A DNA stretch of 5,742 bases from Pyrodictiaceae archaeon (GCA_027046525.1 JALTYD010000035.1:1-5742); one strand, 5' to 3'. Shown: positions 1 through 5,704, counted from the stretch's first letter. Translations and numbers: made by a program. The notes: generated by a model from the sequence alone, not told the origin.

Positions 1-20
1 GTAGTAAGTGTAGGAGTAGA

Positions 21-989
21 CTATGATATGGGGAAGAAACAAGATACTCTATGGTTCTTTTCTACATCTACTAGTTCTGGTTCTTCTCTCCTACATTTAT
101 CTCTAGCGAAAGGACATCTTGGGTGTAGTCTACACCCAGTTGGTATCTGTGATGGATCGGGGATTTCTCCTCTAAGTTCTACACTAATTGTCTTCCTACG
201 TGATAGTCTAGGTATTGCTGTCAATAGTGCAGCAGTATATGGGTGATAAGGTTTACTGAGTACTTCGCTAGAAGGCCCAATTTCTACTATCTTGCCTAGA
301 TACATTACTGCTATTTTATTAGATACTAGTTTTGCAGTAGCTAGATCATGAGTTATAAATATTGTCGTCATCTTCCTCTTGATCTGTATACTTCTCAGTA
401 AGTCTAGTATAGATGCACGTATCGATACATCTAAACTAGATGTAGGCTCATCAGCTACTAGGAGTTCTGGCCCGAGTAGTATAGCTCTAGCAATAGCTGC
501 TCTCTGGAGCTGTCCGCCGCTGAGCTGGTAGGGGTATCTAGTATAGAATTCTTCTGCTGGGACGAGTCCTACTTCTTCTAATGCAGCTAGTACTTTTTCT
601 CTAGCTTCTCTCCTCCCCTCTATACGGTGTACAATAATTGGTTCAAGTAGTTGTTCACCTATAGTGTGTAGAGGATTGAAACTAGCATAAGGATCTTGGG
701 GTACTAGTTGCATTCTCCTCCTCATAGGTCTTAGTTTGCTCTCGCTAAGTTTCGTTATATCTACTCCATCGAATATTATTCTCCCAGAAGTAGGACGATA
801 GACTCTTAGGACTAGTCTACCTAGTGTACTTTTGCCAGAGCCGCTTTCTCCAACTAATCCTATAGTCTCTCCTCTATCTAGTTCTAGACTAACACCATCT
901 ACTGCTCTAATTACTCTCTTAGCTCCAATACCTCCTTGTATGAAATACTTCTTTACATTATCAACGACCAATAGTTTATCTCTGCTCAT
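21..989 (-). CDS. dppF: Opp/Dpp-family ABC transporter ATP-binding protein, DppF/OppF type
   Basis: One of the two ATPases that power an importer of the peptide/nickel/oligosaccharide (PepT) family, acting on the cytoplasmic face of the membrane. In the 322-residue protein I see Walker A GESGSGKST (47-55), Q-loop Gln98, signature LSGGQ (156-160), Walker B LLVADEP (176-182), D-loop SSLD (184-187) and switch His214, so it should hydrolyse ATP. The C-terminal oligopeptide-transporter extension follows, with Cys286, Cys292, Cys299 and Cys317; this spacing matches the tail that binds a [4Fe-4S] cluster in characterised DppD-type ATPases. I chose the ATG at 989 because GAGGAGG (998-1004) lies 8 nt upstream and dppD ends only 2 nt before it. 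A TTG at 1019 would add ten residues, overlap dppD by 28 nt and also has a GGAG upstream, so it is possible but less likely. Stop is TAG. It is the last gene of the operon visible here. DppF rather than OppF is a family-level label; the substrate is not proven. Confidence 0.93.
   Translation of the reverse strand: MSRDKLLVVDNVKKYFIQGGIGAKRVIRAVDGVSLELDRGETIGLVGESGSGKSTLGRLVLRVYRPTSGRIIFDGVDITKLSESKLRPMRRRMQLVPQDPYASFNPLHTIGEQLLEPIIVHRIEGRREAREKVLAALEEVGLVPAEEFYTRYPYQLSGGQLQRAAIARAILLGPELLVADEPTSSLDVSIRASILDLLRSIQIKRKMTTIFITHDLATAKLVSNKIAVMYLGKIVEIGPSSEVLSKPYHPYTAALLTAIPRLSRRKTISVELRGEIPDPSQIPTGCRLHPRCPFARDKCRREEPELVDVEKNHRVSCFFPIS
61..101 (-). repeat. Direct repeat copy 1, 3' region of dppF
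   Basis: These 41 bp match 1038-1078 at 40 positions, with 35 consecutive identical bases at 67-101. They encode the DKCRREEPELV segment containing the third Fe-S-type cysteine. Identity extends through the third codon positions, whereas Walker A and LSGGQ codons of the two paralogues differ at many synonymous sites. Confidence 0.9.
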
Positions 990-991
990 TG

Positions 992-1951
992 CTAGAGCCT
1001 CCTCTCTTCTAGCCAACAAGCAATTCTCCTACCATGGTCTACTTCTACTAGTTCTGGTTCTTCTCTCCTACATTTATCGAAGACATATCTACATCTAGGT
1101 GCAAATCTACACCCGGGAGGTGGTTTTCTAAGATCAGGTGGCTGGCCTGTGATAGCTTGTGGCCATTCTCTACTCTCTATATCGATTACTGATGCTAGTA
1201 GAGCTTTCGTGTAGGGGTGTCTAGGCTCTTTTAGTACTTCATCTATAGGTCCTTCTTCTACTATCTTACCAGCATACATTATTGCTATCTTGTCTGCTCT
1301 CTCAGCTGCTAGTACTATATCGTGTGTTATGAGGATTACTGCCATACCTTTCTCTCTCCTAATACTATCTAGTAGATCCATTATCTGTTTCTGTACAACG
1401 ACGTCGAGTGCTGTAGTAGGCTCATCTGCTACTAGTACTCTTGGCTCTAGAGCTATAGCAGCTGCTATAGATACTCTCTGTCTCTGCCCACCACTTAGCT
1501 GGTGTGGGTACATCCTAGCTAGTCTCTCAGATAATCCAACACTACGTAGTAGATCATATACTCTATCTATAGCTTCTTCTTTCGAAATACCATGTTCTAG
1601 GAGTACTTCTGCTATCTGTTCTTCTACTCTCCTCACTGGATCTAGTGTAGTAAAAGGATCTTGGAATATCATAGAGACTAGCTCTCCACGTGCATGTCTG
1701 AGTTTATCACCTTCTAGTTCTAGTATATCTACACTATCTACTTCTACTCTACCTGATAGTATCCTCCCAGGCGGTGGGACTAGTTTGAGTATAGAATATC
1801 CTAGTGTACTCTTTCCACACCCACTCTCGCCAACAATAGCTACTAGTTCTCCTCTACCAGCTTCTAGATATACTCTCTCTACTGCTCTAACTACTCCTCT
1901 GAGAGTATAGTAGTAGACTGTTAAATCTTCGATACGTAGTACTTCTCTCAT
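992..1951 (-). CDS. dppD: Opp/Dpp-family ABC transporter ATP-binding protein, DppD/OppD type
   Basis: Partner ATPase of DppF; the two are expected to form the heterodimeric motor under the DppB-DppC channel. The 319-residue protein has Walker A GESGCGKST (41-49), Q-loop Gln97, signature LSGGQ (152-156), Walker B VLVADEP (172-178), D-loop ALD (181-183) and switch His210, all intact. The oligopeptide-transporter C-terminal extension carries Cys281, Cys287, Cys294 and Cys312, with spacing identical to DppF (x5, x6, x17), so both ATPases may hold an Fe-S cluster. Length is normal for the family. The ATG start follows the dppC stop by 5 nt, and a GGTAG element (1957-1961) that overlaps that stop codon lies 5 nt before it, suggesting coupled translation. 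Stop is TAG, 2 nt before dppF. DppD and DppF are clear paralogues. Across most motifs their synonymous sites have diverged, but a 41-bp patch near the 3' end is almost identical in both. Substrate class cannot be read from this subunit. Confidence 0.94.
   Translation of the reverse strand: MREVLRIEDLTVYYYTLRGVVRAVERVYLEAGRGELVAIVGESGCGKSTLGYSILKLVPPPGRILSGRVEVDSVDILELEGDKLRHARGELVSMIFQDPFTTLDPVRRVEEQIAEVLLEHGISKEEAIDRVYDLLRSVGLSERLARMYPHQLSGGQRQRVSIAAAIALEPRVLVADEPTTALDVVVQKQIMDLLDSIRREKGMAVILITHDIVLAAERADKIAIMYAGKIVEEGPIDEVLKEPRHPYTKALLASVIDIESREWPQAITGQPPDLRKPPPGCRFAPRCRYVFDKCRREEPELVEVDHGRRIACWLEERRL
998..1004 (-). promoter_or_regulatory. Ribosome binding site for dppF inside the 3' end of dppD
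   Basis: GAGGAGG on the minus strand lies within the last codons of dppD, 8 nt before the ATG at 989. It is the strongest purine-rich site near either candidate start and decides for the 322-residue form of DppF over the TTG start at 1019. Confidence 0.7.
1038..1078 (-). repeat. Direct repeat copy 2, 3' region of dppD
   Basis: Partner of 61-101, offset by 977 bp in the same orientation, with a single mismatch at 1043 that changes Asp to Glu. Each copy is read in its own gene's frame and yields the same peptide, so recombination between them would give an in-frame dppD-dppF tail hybrid and delete most of dppF. Confidence 0.9.
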
Positions 1952-1956
1952 TCTCT

Positions 1957-2823
1957 CTACCTAGTCCTTCTAACTCTTTCACTAAGTCCTTCTCCTATTA
2001 GTGCGAGACCTAGTGCTAATACTGTGATCATAAAACCTGGTATAGCTATGAGTAGTGGAGCACTACGTGCAAATCCTTTAGCACTATAGAGATCAAACCC
2101 CCAGTCTGGTGTAGGTGGTCTAACAGCTAGTCCTAGGAAGCTCAGAGCAGCTTCTGTAAGTACTGCATCAGCTGCACTCAGACTAAATACAACCATTATT
2201 GTTGGTAGTAGATGAGGTAGTAAGTGTCTCCTCATAATACGAGTAGATGGTATACCTAGTACTCTAGCAGCTTCTAGAAATGGTGTTTCTCTCAGCTGTA
2301 GAACTTGGCCTCTAACCATCCTAAAATATGTCGGGATATATACAACAGCAATAGCTACAGCTGCATTCTCGGGCCGAGGGCCTAGAGCTGCTGCAAGTGC
2401 TATTGCTAGTACTAGGCTAGGGAAAGCATAGACTGCATCCATAATCATACTAAGTACTCTATCGACTACACCACCATAGTAGCCACTAATAAGCCCCATT
2501 GGTATACCTATACTAGAGCTTATGATAACAGCAACAGCTACAACCCAGAGGACTGTACGCGAACCATATACTATCCTAGAGAATACATCTCTCCCAAGTC
2601 TATCTGTACCAAAAGGATGTTCTCTTGAGGGAGGCTCTAAGGGTCTACCGCTAGGCGCTGTAGGACTATGTGGTGCAATAATAGGTGCAGCTATAGCCAT
2701 AAATACTATCACGAGCACAATAGCTAGACCAACATATACGAGCTTCCTCCCAGTAGGAGGTACACCTTCTAGTACTATCCTCGAAACTCTCCCTACTCTG
2801 CCTAGTAGCTTCCTGCTATACAC
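1957..2823 (-). CDS. dppC: Opp/Dpp-family ABC transporter permease, DppC type
   Basis: Second channel-forming inner subunit of the importer. Numbering from the start chosen here (288 residues), there are about six hydrophobic segments near 29-50, 91-113, 130-148, 153-167, 207-231 and 255-277. The family hallmark HPFGTDRLGRDVFSR (69-83) follows TM1. The cytoplasmic EAA loop that docks on the ATPases is E184-A-A with Gly190 and the Leu-Pro-rich stretch to about 207. ALSFLGL (226-232) followed by a PP-x-PDWG stretch is also typical of DppC. The longest frame opens at GTG 2832, directly abutting the dppB stop, but nothing like a ribosome binding site precedes it. The GTG at 2823, three codons in, has a perfect archaeal GGTGA (2829-2833) 5 nt upstream that overlaps the dppB stop codon, so I prefer it. 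A 291-residue version from 2832 remains possible. Stop is TAG, 5 nt before dppD. Confidence 0.93.
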   Translation of the reverse strand: MYSRKLLGRVGRVSRIVLEGVPPTGRKLVYVGLAIVLVIVFMAIAAPIIAPHSPTAPSGRPLEPPSREHPFGTDRLGRDVFSRIVYGSRTVLWVVAVAVIISSSIGIPMGLISGYYGGVVDRVLSMIMDAVYAFPSLVLAIALAAALGPRPENAAVAIAVVYIPTYFRMVRGQVLQLRETPFLEAARVLGIPSTRIMRRHLLPHLLPTIMVVFSLSAADAVLTEAALSFLGLAVRPPTPDWGFDLYSAKGFARSAPLLIAIPGFMITVLALGLALIGEGLSERVRRTR

Positions 2824-2828
2824 AGCTA

Positions 2829-2833
2829 TCACC
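2829..2833 (-). promoter_or_regulatory. Ribosome binding site for dppC overlapping the dppB stop
   Basis: On the minus strand the dppB stop TAG (2835-2833) runs straight into GGTGA, whose first G is the last base of the stop. A GTG follows after 5 nt (2823-2821). This is the archaeal anti-16S consensus at normal spacing and is the reason for moving the dppC start three codons downstream. It also implies that ribosomes terminating on dppB sit on the dppC initiation site. Confidence 0.65.
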
Positions 2834-3843
2834 TAGTAGCGTACTCTAGGGTCTATTAATGCATAGATTATATCGACTATCAAGCTTACAACACCTACTG
2901 CAAAAGCAAAAACAACAACAACTGCTTGTATAGCTGGATAATCTCTATACTGTATTTTTTCTACTAGATAAGTCCCAATACCAGGCCAATCAAATGTAGT
3001 TTCTGTAAGAACAGCTCCTCCAAGTAATAGTGCGAATTGTAGACCAGCATAAGTAACAACTGGTATTATAGCGTTACGGAAGGCATGCCATGTTATTCTA
3101 TAATTTCTTACTCCTCTAGCACGGTAAGCCATAACGTAGTTAGACTCTAGAGCTACAACGAGATTATTTCTCAGCAGCCTGGTATACGGCCCACTTAGTA
3201 CTATTCCTAGAGTTAGTGCTGGTAGGACTAAATGGCTAAGTGCATCTATAAATGCTTCTTTATTCCTCGTGATGAGGGAGTCTAGTAGGTAGAAACCAGT
3301 AACTTCTTCTAGAGCTGTACCTGGATCTATACGTCCACTAACAGGCAGTAATCCTAGCCATAGAGCAAAGAGTAGCTGTAGGATAAGACCAAACCAGGGG
3401 ATGAATATAGTATATGTAATAGCTCCATATACACGTAGACTAATATCAATCTTAGTATCTTTCTTGAGACCAGCTACTAGCCCAGTAGTTATCCCTAGTA
3501 GTAAGCTGACAAACATACCAGCAACTGCAAGTTCTACTGTTGCTGGTAGTCTATCAGCTAGATCAGCAGAAATACTCCTACCTCTAATAATAAGACTTGT
3601 ACCAAAATCACCCTGTAGTACATTCCATAGATACTCAAAATACTGTACGTATAGAGGCTTATTGAGACCAAGTTCTTCCATGATAGCCTGTAGCTGTTCT
3701 TCTGGTATATTCTTAGTACCGAGAACAGCTAGTACAGGATTACCTGGTAGTACTCTGAGGACTATAAATGCAATAGTATAGAGTATAAGTACACTTGGAA
3801 TTATTAGAGATGCTCTAAGAGCTATATACCTGAGTAGCCCCAC
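2833..3843 (-). CDS. dppB: Opp/Dpp-family ABC transporter permease, DppB type
   Basis: First gene of the visible operon and one half of the transmembrane channel. The 336-residue protein has hydrophobic segments at about 10-30, 102-125, 142-165, 204-218, 259-280 and 307-329, the usual six-helix layout. Family hallmarks are RVLPGNP (30-36) after TM1, the QYFEYLWNVLQGDFGTS stretch (67-83), an EAA-type loop beginning AYRARGV (239-245) and running through FRNAIIPV (255-262), LTETTFDWPGIG (279-290), and the C-terminal DPRVRY. Length is normal. The start is GTG: an in-frame TAG lies seven codons upstream with no better start between. AGGAGG (3856-3861) precedes it by about 12 nt, which is rather far, so initiation may be modest or helped by the leader. 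The stop TAG is embedded in the ribosome binding site proposed for dppC. No binding-protein gene precedes it, unlike many opp/dpp operons, where the binding protein comes first. Peptide and sugar importers of this family cannot be told apart from the permease by eye. Confidence 0.94.
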   Translation of the reverse strand: MGLLRYIALRASLIIPSVLILYTIAFIVLRVLPGNPVLAVLGTKNIPEEQLQAIMEELGLNKPLYVQYFEYLWNVLQGDFGTSLIIRGRSISADLADRLPATVELAVAGMFVSLLLGITTGLVAGLKKDTKIDISLRVYGAITYTIFIPWFGLILQLLFALWLGLLPVSGRIDPGTALEEVTGFYLLDSLITRNKEAFIDALSHLVLPALTLGIVLSGPYTRLLRNNLVVALESNYVMAYRARGVRNYRITWHAFRNAIIPVVTYAGLQFALLLGGAVLTETTFDWPGIGTYLVEKIQYRDYPAIQAVVVVFAFAVGVVSLIVDIIYALIDPRVRY

Positions 3844-3855
3844 TGCTATATTATC

Positions 3856-3861
3856 CCTCCT
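3856..3861 (-). promoter_or_regulatory. Ribosome binding site for dppB
   Basis: AGGAGG on the minus strand, 12 nt before the GTG at 3843. It is a strong sequence at longer than usual spacing. No alternative start codon lies in frame between it and the GTG, so the start call is not affected. Confidence 0.5.
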
Positions 3862-3897
3862 CTACGCCCAGATTTGATACCCATACTTCACCCAATC

Positions 3898-3905
3898 TAT
3901 TAATA
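3898..3905 (-). promoter_or_regulatory. Possible TATA-like box for the dppBCDF operon
   Basis: TATTAATA on the minus strand, about 57 nt before the dppB GTG. A start some 25 nt downstream would give a leader of roughly 34 nt containing AGGAGG. The match to the archaeal consensus is only moderate. Alternatives are TTATATAG (3950-3943) and TTTATC (3937-3932) on the same strand, which would give longer leaders. Confidence 0.3.
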
Positions 3906-3943
3906 CTAATCTATTCCTATCATCTACTGAGATAAACTAGCTC

Positions 3944-3950
3944 TATATAA
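3944..3950 (+). promoter_or_regulatory. TATA-like box for the LOG-like gene
   Basis: TATATAA centred at 3947. Archaeal transcription normally starts about 25 nt downstream, here near 3972, leaving a leader of about 20 nt that would still include the AGGTGG ribosome binding site. The upstream bases are not a strong BRE, so the match rests on the TATA element and spacing. Confidence 0.55.
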
Positions 3951-3970
3951 CTAAGACTTATAGATAGTCT

Positions 3971-3989
3971 CTAGACATAGGTGGTCTAG
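3971..3989 (+). repeat. Inverted repeat around the ribosome binding site of the LOG-like gene
   Basis: CTAGAC (3971-3976) and GTCTAG (3984-3989) form a perfect 6-bp inverted repeat with a 7-nt loop that contains most of AGGTGG (3979-3984). The ATG follows 1 nt after the right arm. In RNA this would be a hairpin presenting or occluding the ribosome binding site; in DNA it could be a protein site. The very high CTAG density of the window raises the odds of such a repeat by chance. Confidence 0.4.
3979..3984 (+). promoter_or_regulatory. Ribosome binding site for the LOG-like gene
   Basis: AGGTGG lies 6 nt before the ATG at 3991, a near-consensus archaeal site at ideal spacing. It supports this start and indicates a leadered message. 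Confidence 0.65.
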
Positions 3990-3990
3990 T

Positions 3991-4509
3991 ATGCCTACTC
4001 TCCATGTACTAGTAGCTGCATATAGTGGAGATCCACCTACTACACTAATACTACAAGCAGAAGAGTTTATTAAGAATATCAAAGAAGCTTGTAGAGAAAA
4101 ACTAGTACTACTACTAGGAGGCTATAGGGGTTTAATGAAGCACATAGCAGATATAGCGCTGAGAGAAGATATAGATGTAGTATTCGTGATCCCTACAGCC
4201 TACGAATACGACTACTACCCAGAGAACTCTATCGTAGTAAAATCTGGACTCGGAGATAGAGAGAGAAGTAGTATACTAGTACGTAGTGCTGATAAAGTAG
4301 TAGTCATGGGTGGTGGTCTAGGAACTATCTTCGAAATACTACTAGCGCAGAGCTATGGAAAAGAAGTATATATACTCCTAAATACAGGACTTCCAACAGA
4401 TAAGTTTACAGAATTCTACCAAGAAAAAGTAAGAGATCCTAGATTCCCCCTAAAAGCATACTATGCTTCTAGTGGTAGAGAACTAGCACATCTAGTCTGT
4501 AGAGAGTAG
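3991..4509 (+). CDS. SLOG/LOG-like Rossmann-fold protein (TIGR00725-like), function unknown
   Basis: A 172-residue cytosolic protein of the SLOG superfamily, the nucleotide-binding Rossmann fold shared by LOG cytokinin-type phosphoribohydrolases, proteins once called lysine decarboxylases, and DprA-like proteins. The sequence shows an N-terminal beta strand (4-12), GGYRGLM (43-49), where LOG proteins have a glycine-rich GLM loop, and GGGLGTIFE (107-115), matching the PGGxGTxxE signature except that Pro is replaced by Gly. Arg92 lies 23 residues before Glu115, the spacing of the catalytic Arg and Glu in LOG enzymes, and Asp101 also fits; the Lys that normally follows the Arg is Ser93. The catalytic pair may therefore be kept, but the substrate is unknown and cytokinin activation should not be assumed. 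Length fits the short archaeal/bacterial LOG-like group. Start is ATG with AGGTGG 6 nt upstream; stop is TAG. It is divergent from the importer and 58 nt before a prolidase, perhaps cotranscribed with it. There are no membrane segments. Confidence 0.85.
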   Translation: MPTLHVLVAAYSGDPPTTLILQAEEFIKNIKEACREKLVLLLGGYRGLMKHIADIALREDIDVVFVIPTAYEYDYYPENSIVVKSGLGDRERSSILVRSADKVVVMGGGLGTIFEILLAQSYGKEVYILLNTGLPTDKFTEFYQEKVRDPRFPLKAYYASSGRELAHLVCRE

Positions 4510-4519
4510 TGGATAGGTA

Positions 4520-4550
4520 TAGATAATTAGGAAATACTATCTTTTATCTA
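4520..4550. repeat. Inverted repeat between the LOG-like gene and prolidase
   Basis: TAGATAA (4520-4526) and TTATCTA (4544-4550) are perfect 7-bp inverted arms separated by 17 nt, within the 58-nt gap. The right arm overlaps TTTTATCTA, a weak TATA-like element about 20 nt before the prolidase TTG. It could be an operator, a weak terminator-like hairpin with a short T run, or chance in AT-rich DNA. Confidence 0.3.
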
Positions 4551-4555
4551 ATAGC

Positions 4556-4559
4556 GGTG
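4556..4559 (+). promoter_or_regulatory. Ribosome binding site for prolidase
   Basis: GGTG lies 8 nt before the TTG at 4568. It is short, but it is the only anti-16S-like element near the start and supports the unusual TTG initiation codon, since no ATG or GTG lies in frame nearby. Confidence 0.5.
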
Positions 4560-4567
4560 TAAATAAT

Positions 4568-5704
4568 TTGTCGATATATACTAGTAGGATCGAGAAGATA
4601 GAAAAACTAGCAAGAGAAGAAAATCTATGTGGACTAGTAGTTGATGGCCAGTCTAATATATTCTACTTAACTGGCTACCGAGGCGCAGGAGTACTAGCGT
4701 ATAGAGAAGATGGAGGAGTAAAACTATACGTACCAATGCTCGAATACCTCAATGCATATGATAGTCTAGTTGAGTCAGGTATAGACCACCTAGTTGAGAT
4801 AGTAATAGCTACTCCATACAAACTACCAGGAGAAATGGCTCCACAGAGAGAAGGTTTTAGAGTAGAAAACAAAGGCTTCTACGAAGCAGTAGCAGTCTAT
4901 GTATCAGAAGGATGCAAGAAAGTAGGCTATACAACGAATACTCTACCTCTATACCAGAATCTAGAGAAGACAAATGTAGAGCTACGAGATATATCTAAGA
5001 AGATCTGGAGCTGGAGAGTAGTAAAAGAACAATGGGAGTTAGAGCGTATGACGAGAGCACTAGAAGTAGCAGAATATGCTCTAAACGAAGCACTCGATAT
5101 ACTACGTGAAGGTGTCTCAGAGCTAGAAGTAGCTGCAACAATAGAGTACGAAATCAAGAGATATGGAGCAGAATCTACTTCTTTTCCAACAATAGTAGCA
5201 TTCTCAGAGAATACAGTCTATCCACATGCAACACCATCTAGACGTAGAATATTATCAGAGAATACACCAGTACTAATAGATCTCGGAGCAAGATACATGG
5301 GGTACTCGAGTGATACTACTAGGACATTATTCATAGGAACTCCTAGCAAAGAATTCTTAAAAGCAGCAGATGCAGTACTAGAAGCTCTATACTCTGCAGC
5401 AGAACTAGCTATAGATGGAGAAAAAGCAGGTAGTCTAGATGCAGCGGCACGTAGAGTCTTAGAAAAACACGGCTACTCGAGCTACTTTATACACAGTCTA
5501 GGCCATGGCATAGGTATCGATGTACACGAAGAGCCGAGACTATCACATAACTCAGACTATACTCTAAGAGAAGGTATGGTTGTAACAATAGAACCAGGTG
5601 TATATCTAAGAGGCAGGTATGGTATTAGGATAGAAAATATGGTAATAATCGGTAAGAGGAAGCCAAAGATACTAAACAAATACCCAGAAGATGTATACAG
5701 ATGA
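4568..5704 (+). CDS. pepQ: Xaa-Pro dipeptidase (prolidase), peptidase family M24
   Basis: Cytosolic metallopeptidase that cleaves dipeptides with proline in the second position, the last step of breaking down proline-containing peptides. The 378-residue protein has a creatinase/prolidase N-terminal domain (about 1-140, with the typical NIFYLTGYRG near 30-39) and a pita-bread catalytic domain (about 155-370). The five metal ligands are all present: Asp238 in LIDLGA, Asp249 in SSDTTRT, His313 in SLGHGIG, Glu342 in TIEPGVY and Glu356 in RIEN. Their spacing (11, 64, 29, 14) is the same as I recall for the Pyrococcus furiosus prolidase. His220 and His320 are candidate active-site histidines. It is about 30 residues longer than that enzyme, mostly N-terminal. 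The start is TTG with GGTG 8 nt upstream; the next in-frame Met is far inside the N-domain. Stop is TGA, the only non-TAG stop here. Aminopeptidase P is a less likely alternative, since that family is usually longer. It may share a message with the preceding gene or use its own weak promoter. Confidence 0.93.
   Translation: MSIYTSRIEKIEKLAREENLCGLVVDGQSNIFYLTGYRGAGVLAYREDGGVKLYVPMLEYLNAYDSLVESGIDHLVEIVIATPYKLPGEMAPQREGFRVENKGFYEAVAVYVSEGCKKVGYTTNTLPLYQNLEKTNVELRDISKKIWSWRVVKEQWELERMTRALEVAEYALNEALDILREGVSELEVAATIEYEIKRYGAESTSFPTIVAFSENTVYPHATPSRRRILSENTPVLIDLGARYMGYSSDTTRTLFIGTPSKEFLKAADAVLEALYSAAELAIDGEKAGSLDAAARRVLEKHGYSSYFIHSLGHGIGIDVHEEPRLSHNSDYTLREGMVVTIEPGVYLRGRYGIRIENMVIIGKRKPKILNKYPEDVYR

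Larger units (their letters stand above)
3844..3990. other. Divergent intergenic promoter region
   Basis: This 147-bp gap separates the leftward transporter operon from the rightward LOG-like gene and is the only place where both transcription units can start. It is AT-rich in its middle. It contains a TATATAA element facing right (3944-3950), a TATTAATA element facing left (3905-3898), the ribosome binding sites of both flanking genes and a small inverted repeat next to the rightward start. Since the TATATA core reads similarly on both strands it could serve either direction. Shared regulation of importer and peptidase side from here is possible but not shown by the sequence. Confidence 0.7.

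Noticed and set aside
989..1019. TTG at 1019 as the start of dppF
   Set aside because: It overlaps dppD by 28 nt and extends beyond the usual family N terminus, while the ATG at 989 has GAGGAGG at good spacing.
1290..1910. A 206-codon open frame on the plus strand opposite dppD
   Set aside because: It is rich in Ser, Thr, Leu and Ile with no recognisable motif. It is the expected antisense frame of a purine-rich coding strand carrying an intact ATPase gene.
3401..3781. A 126-codon plus-strand frame opposite dppB
   Set aside because: It is Ser/Leu/Pro-rich antisense reading of a well-supported permease gene and has no family features.
21..5704. Pyrimidine-rich plus strand on the left and purine-rich on the right, as a sign of a foreign insertion
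   Set aside because: The switch coincides with the divergent promoter region and follows gene direction, as expected from purine-loaded messages in hyperthermophiles. Codon style is the same in all six genes.
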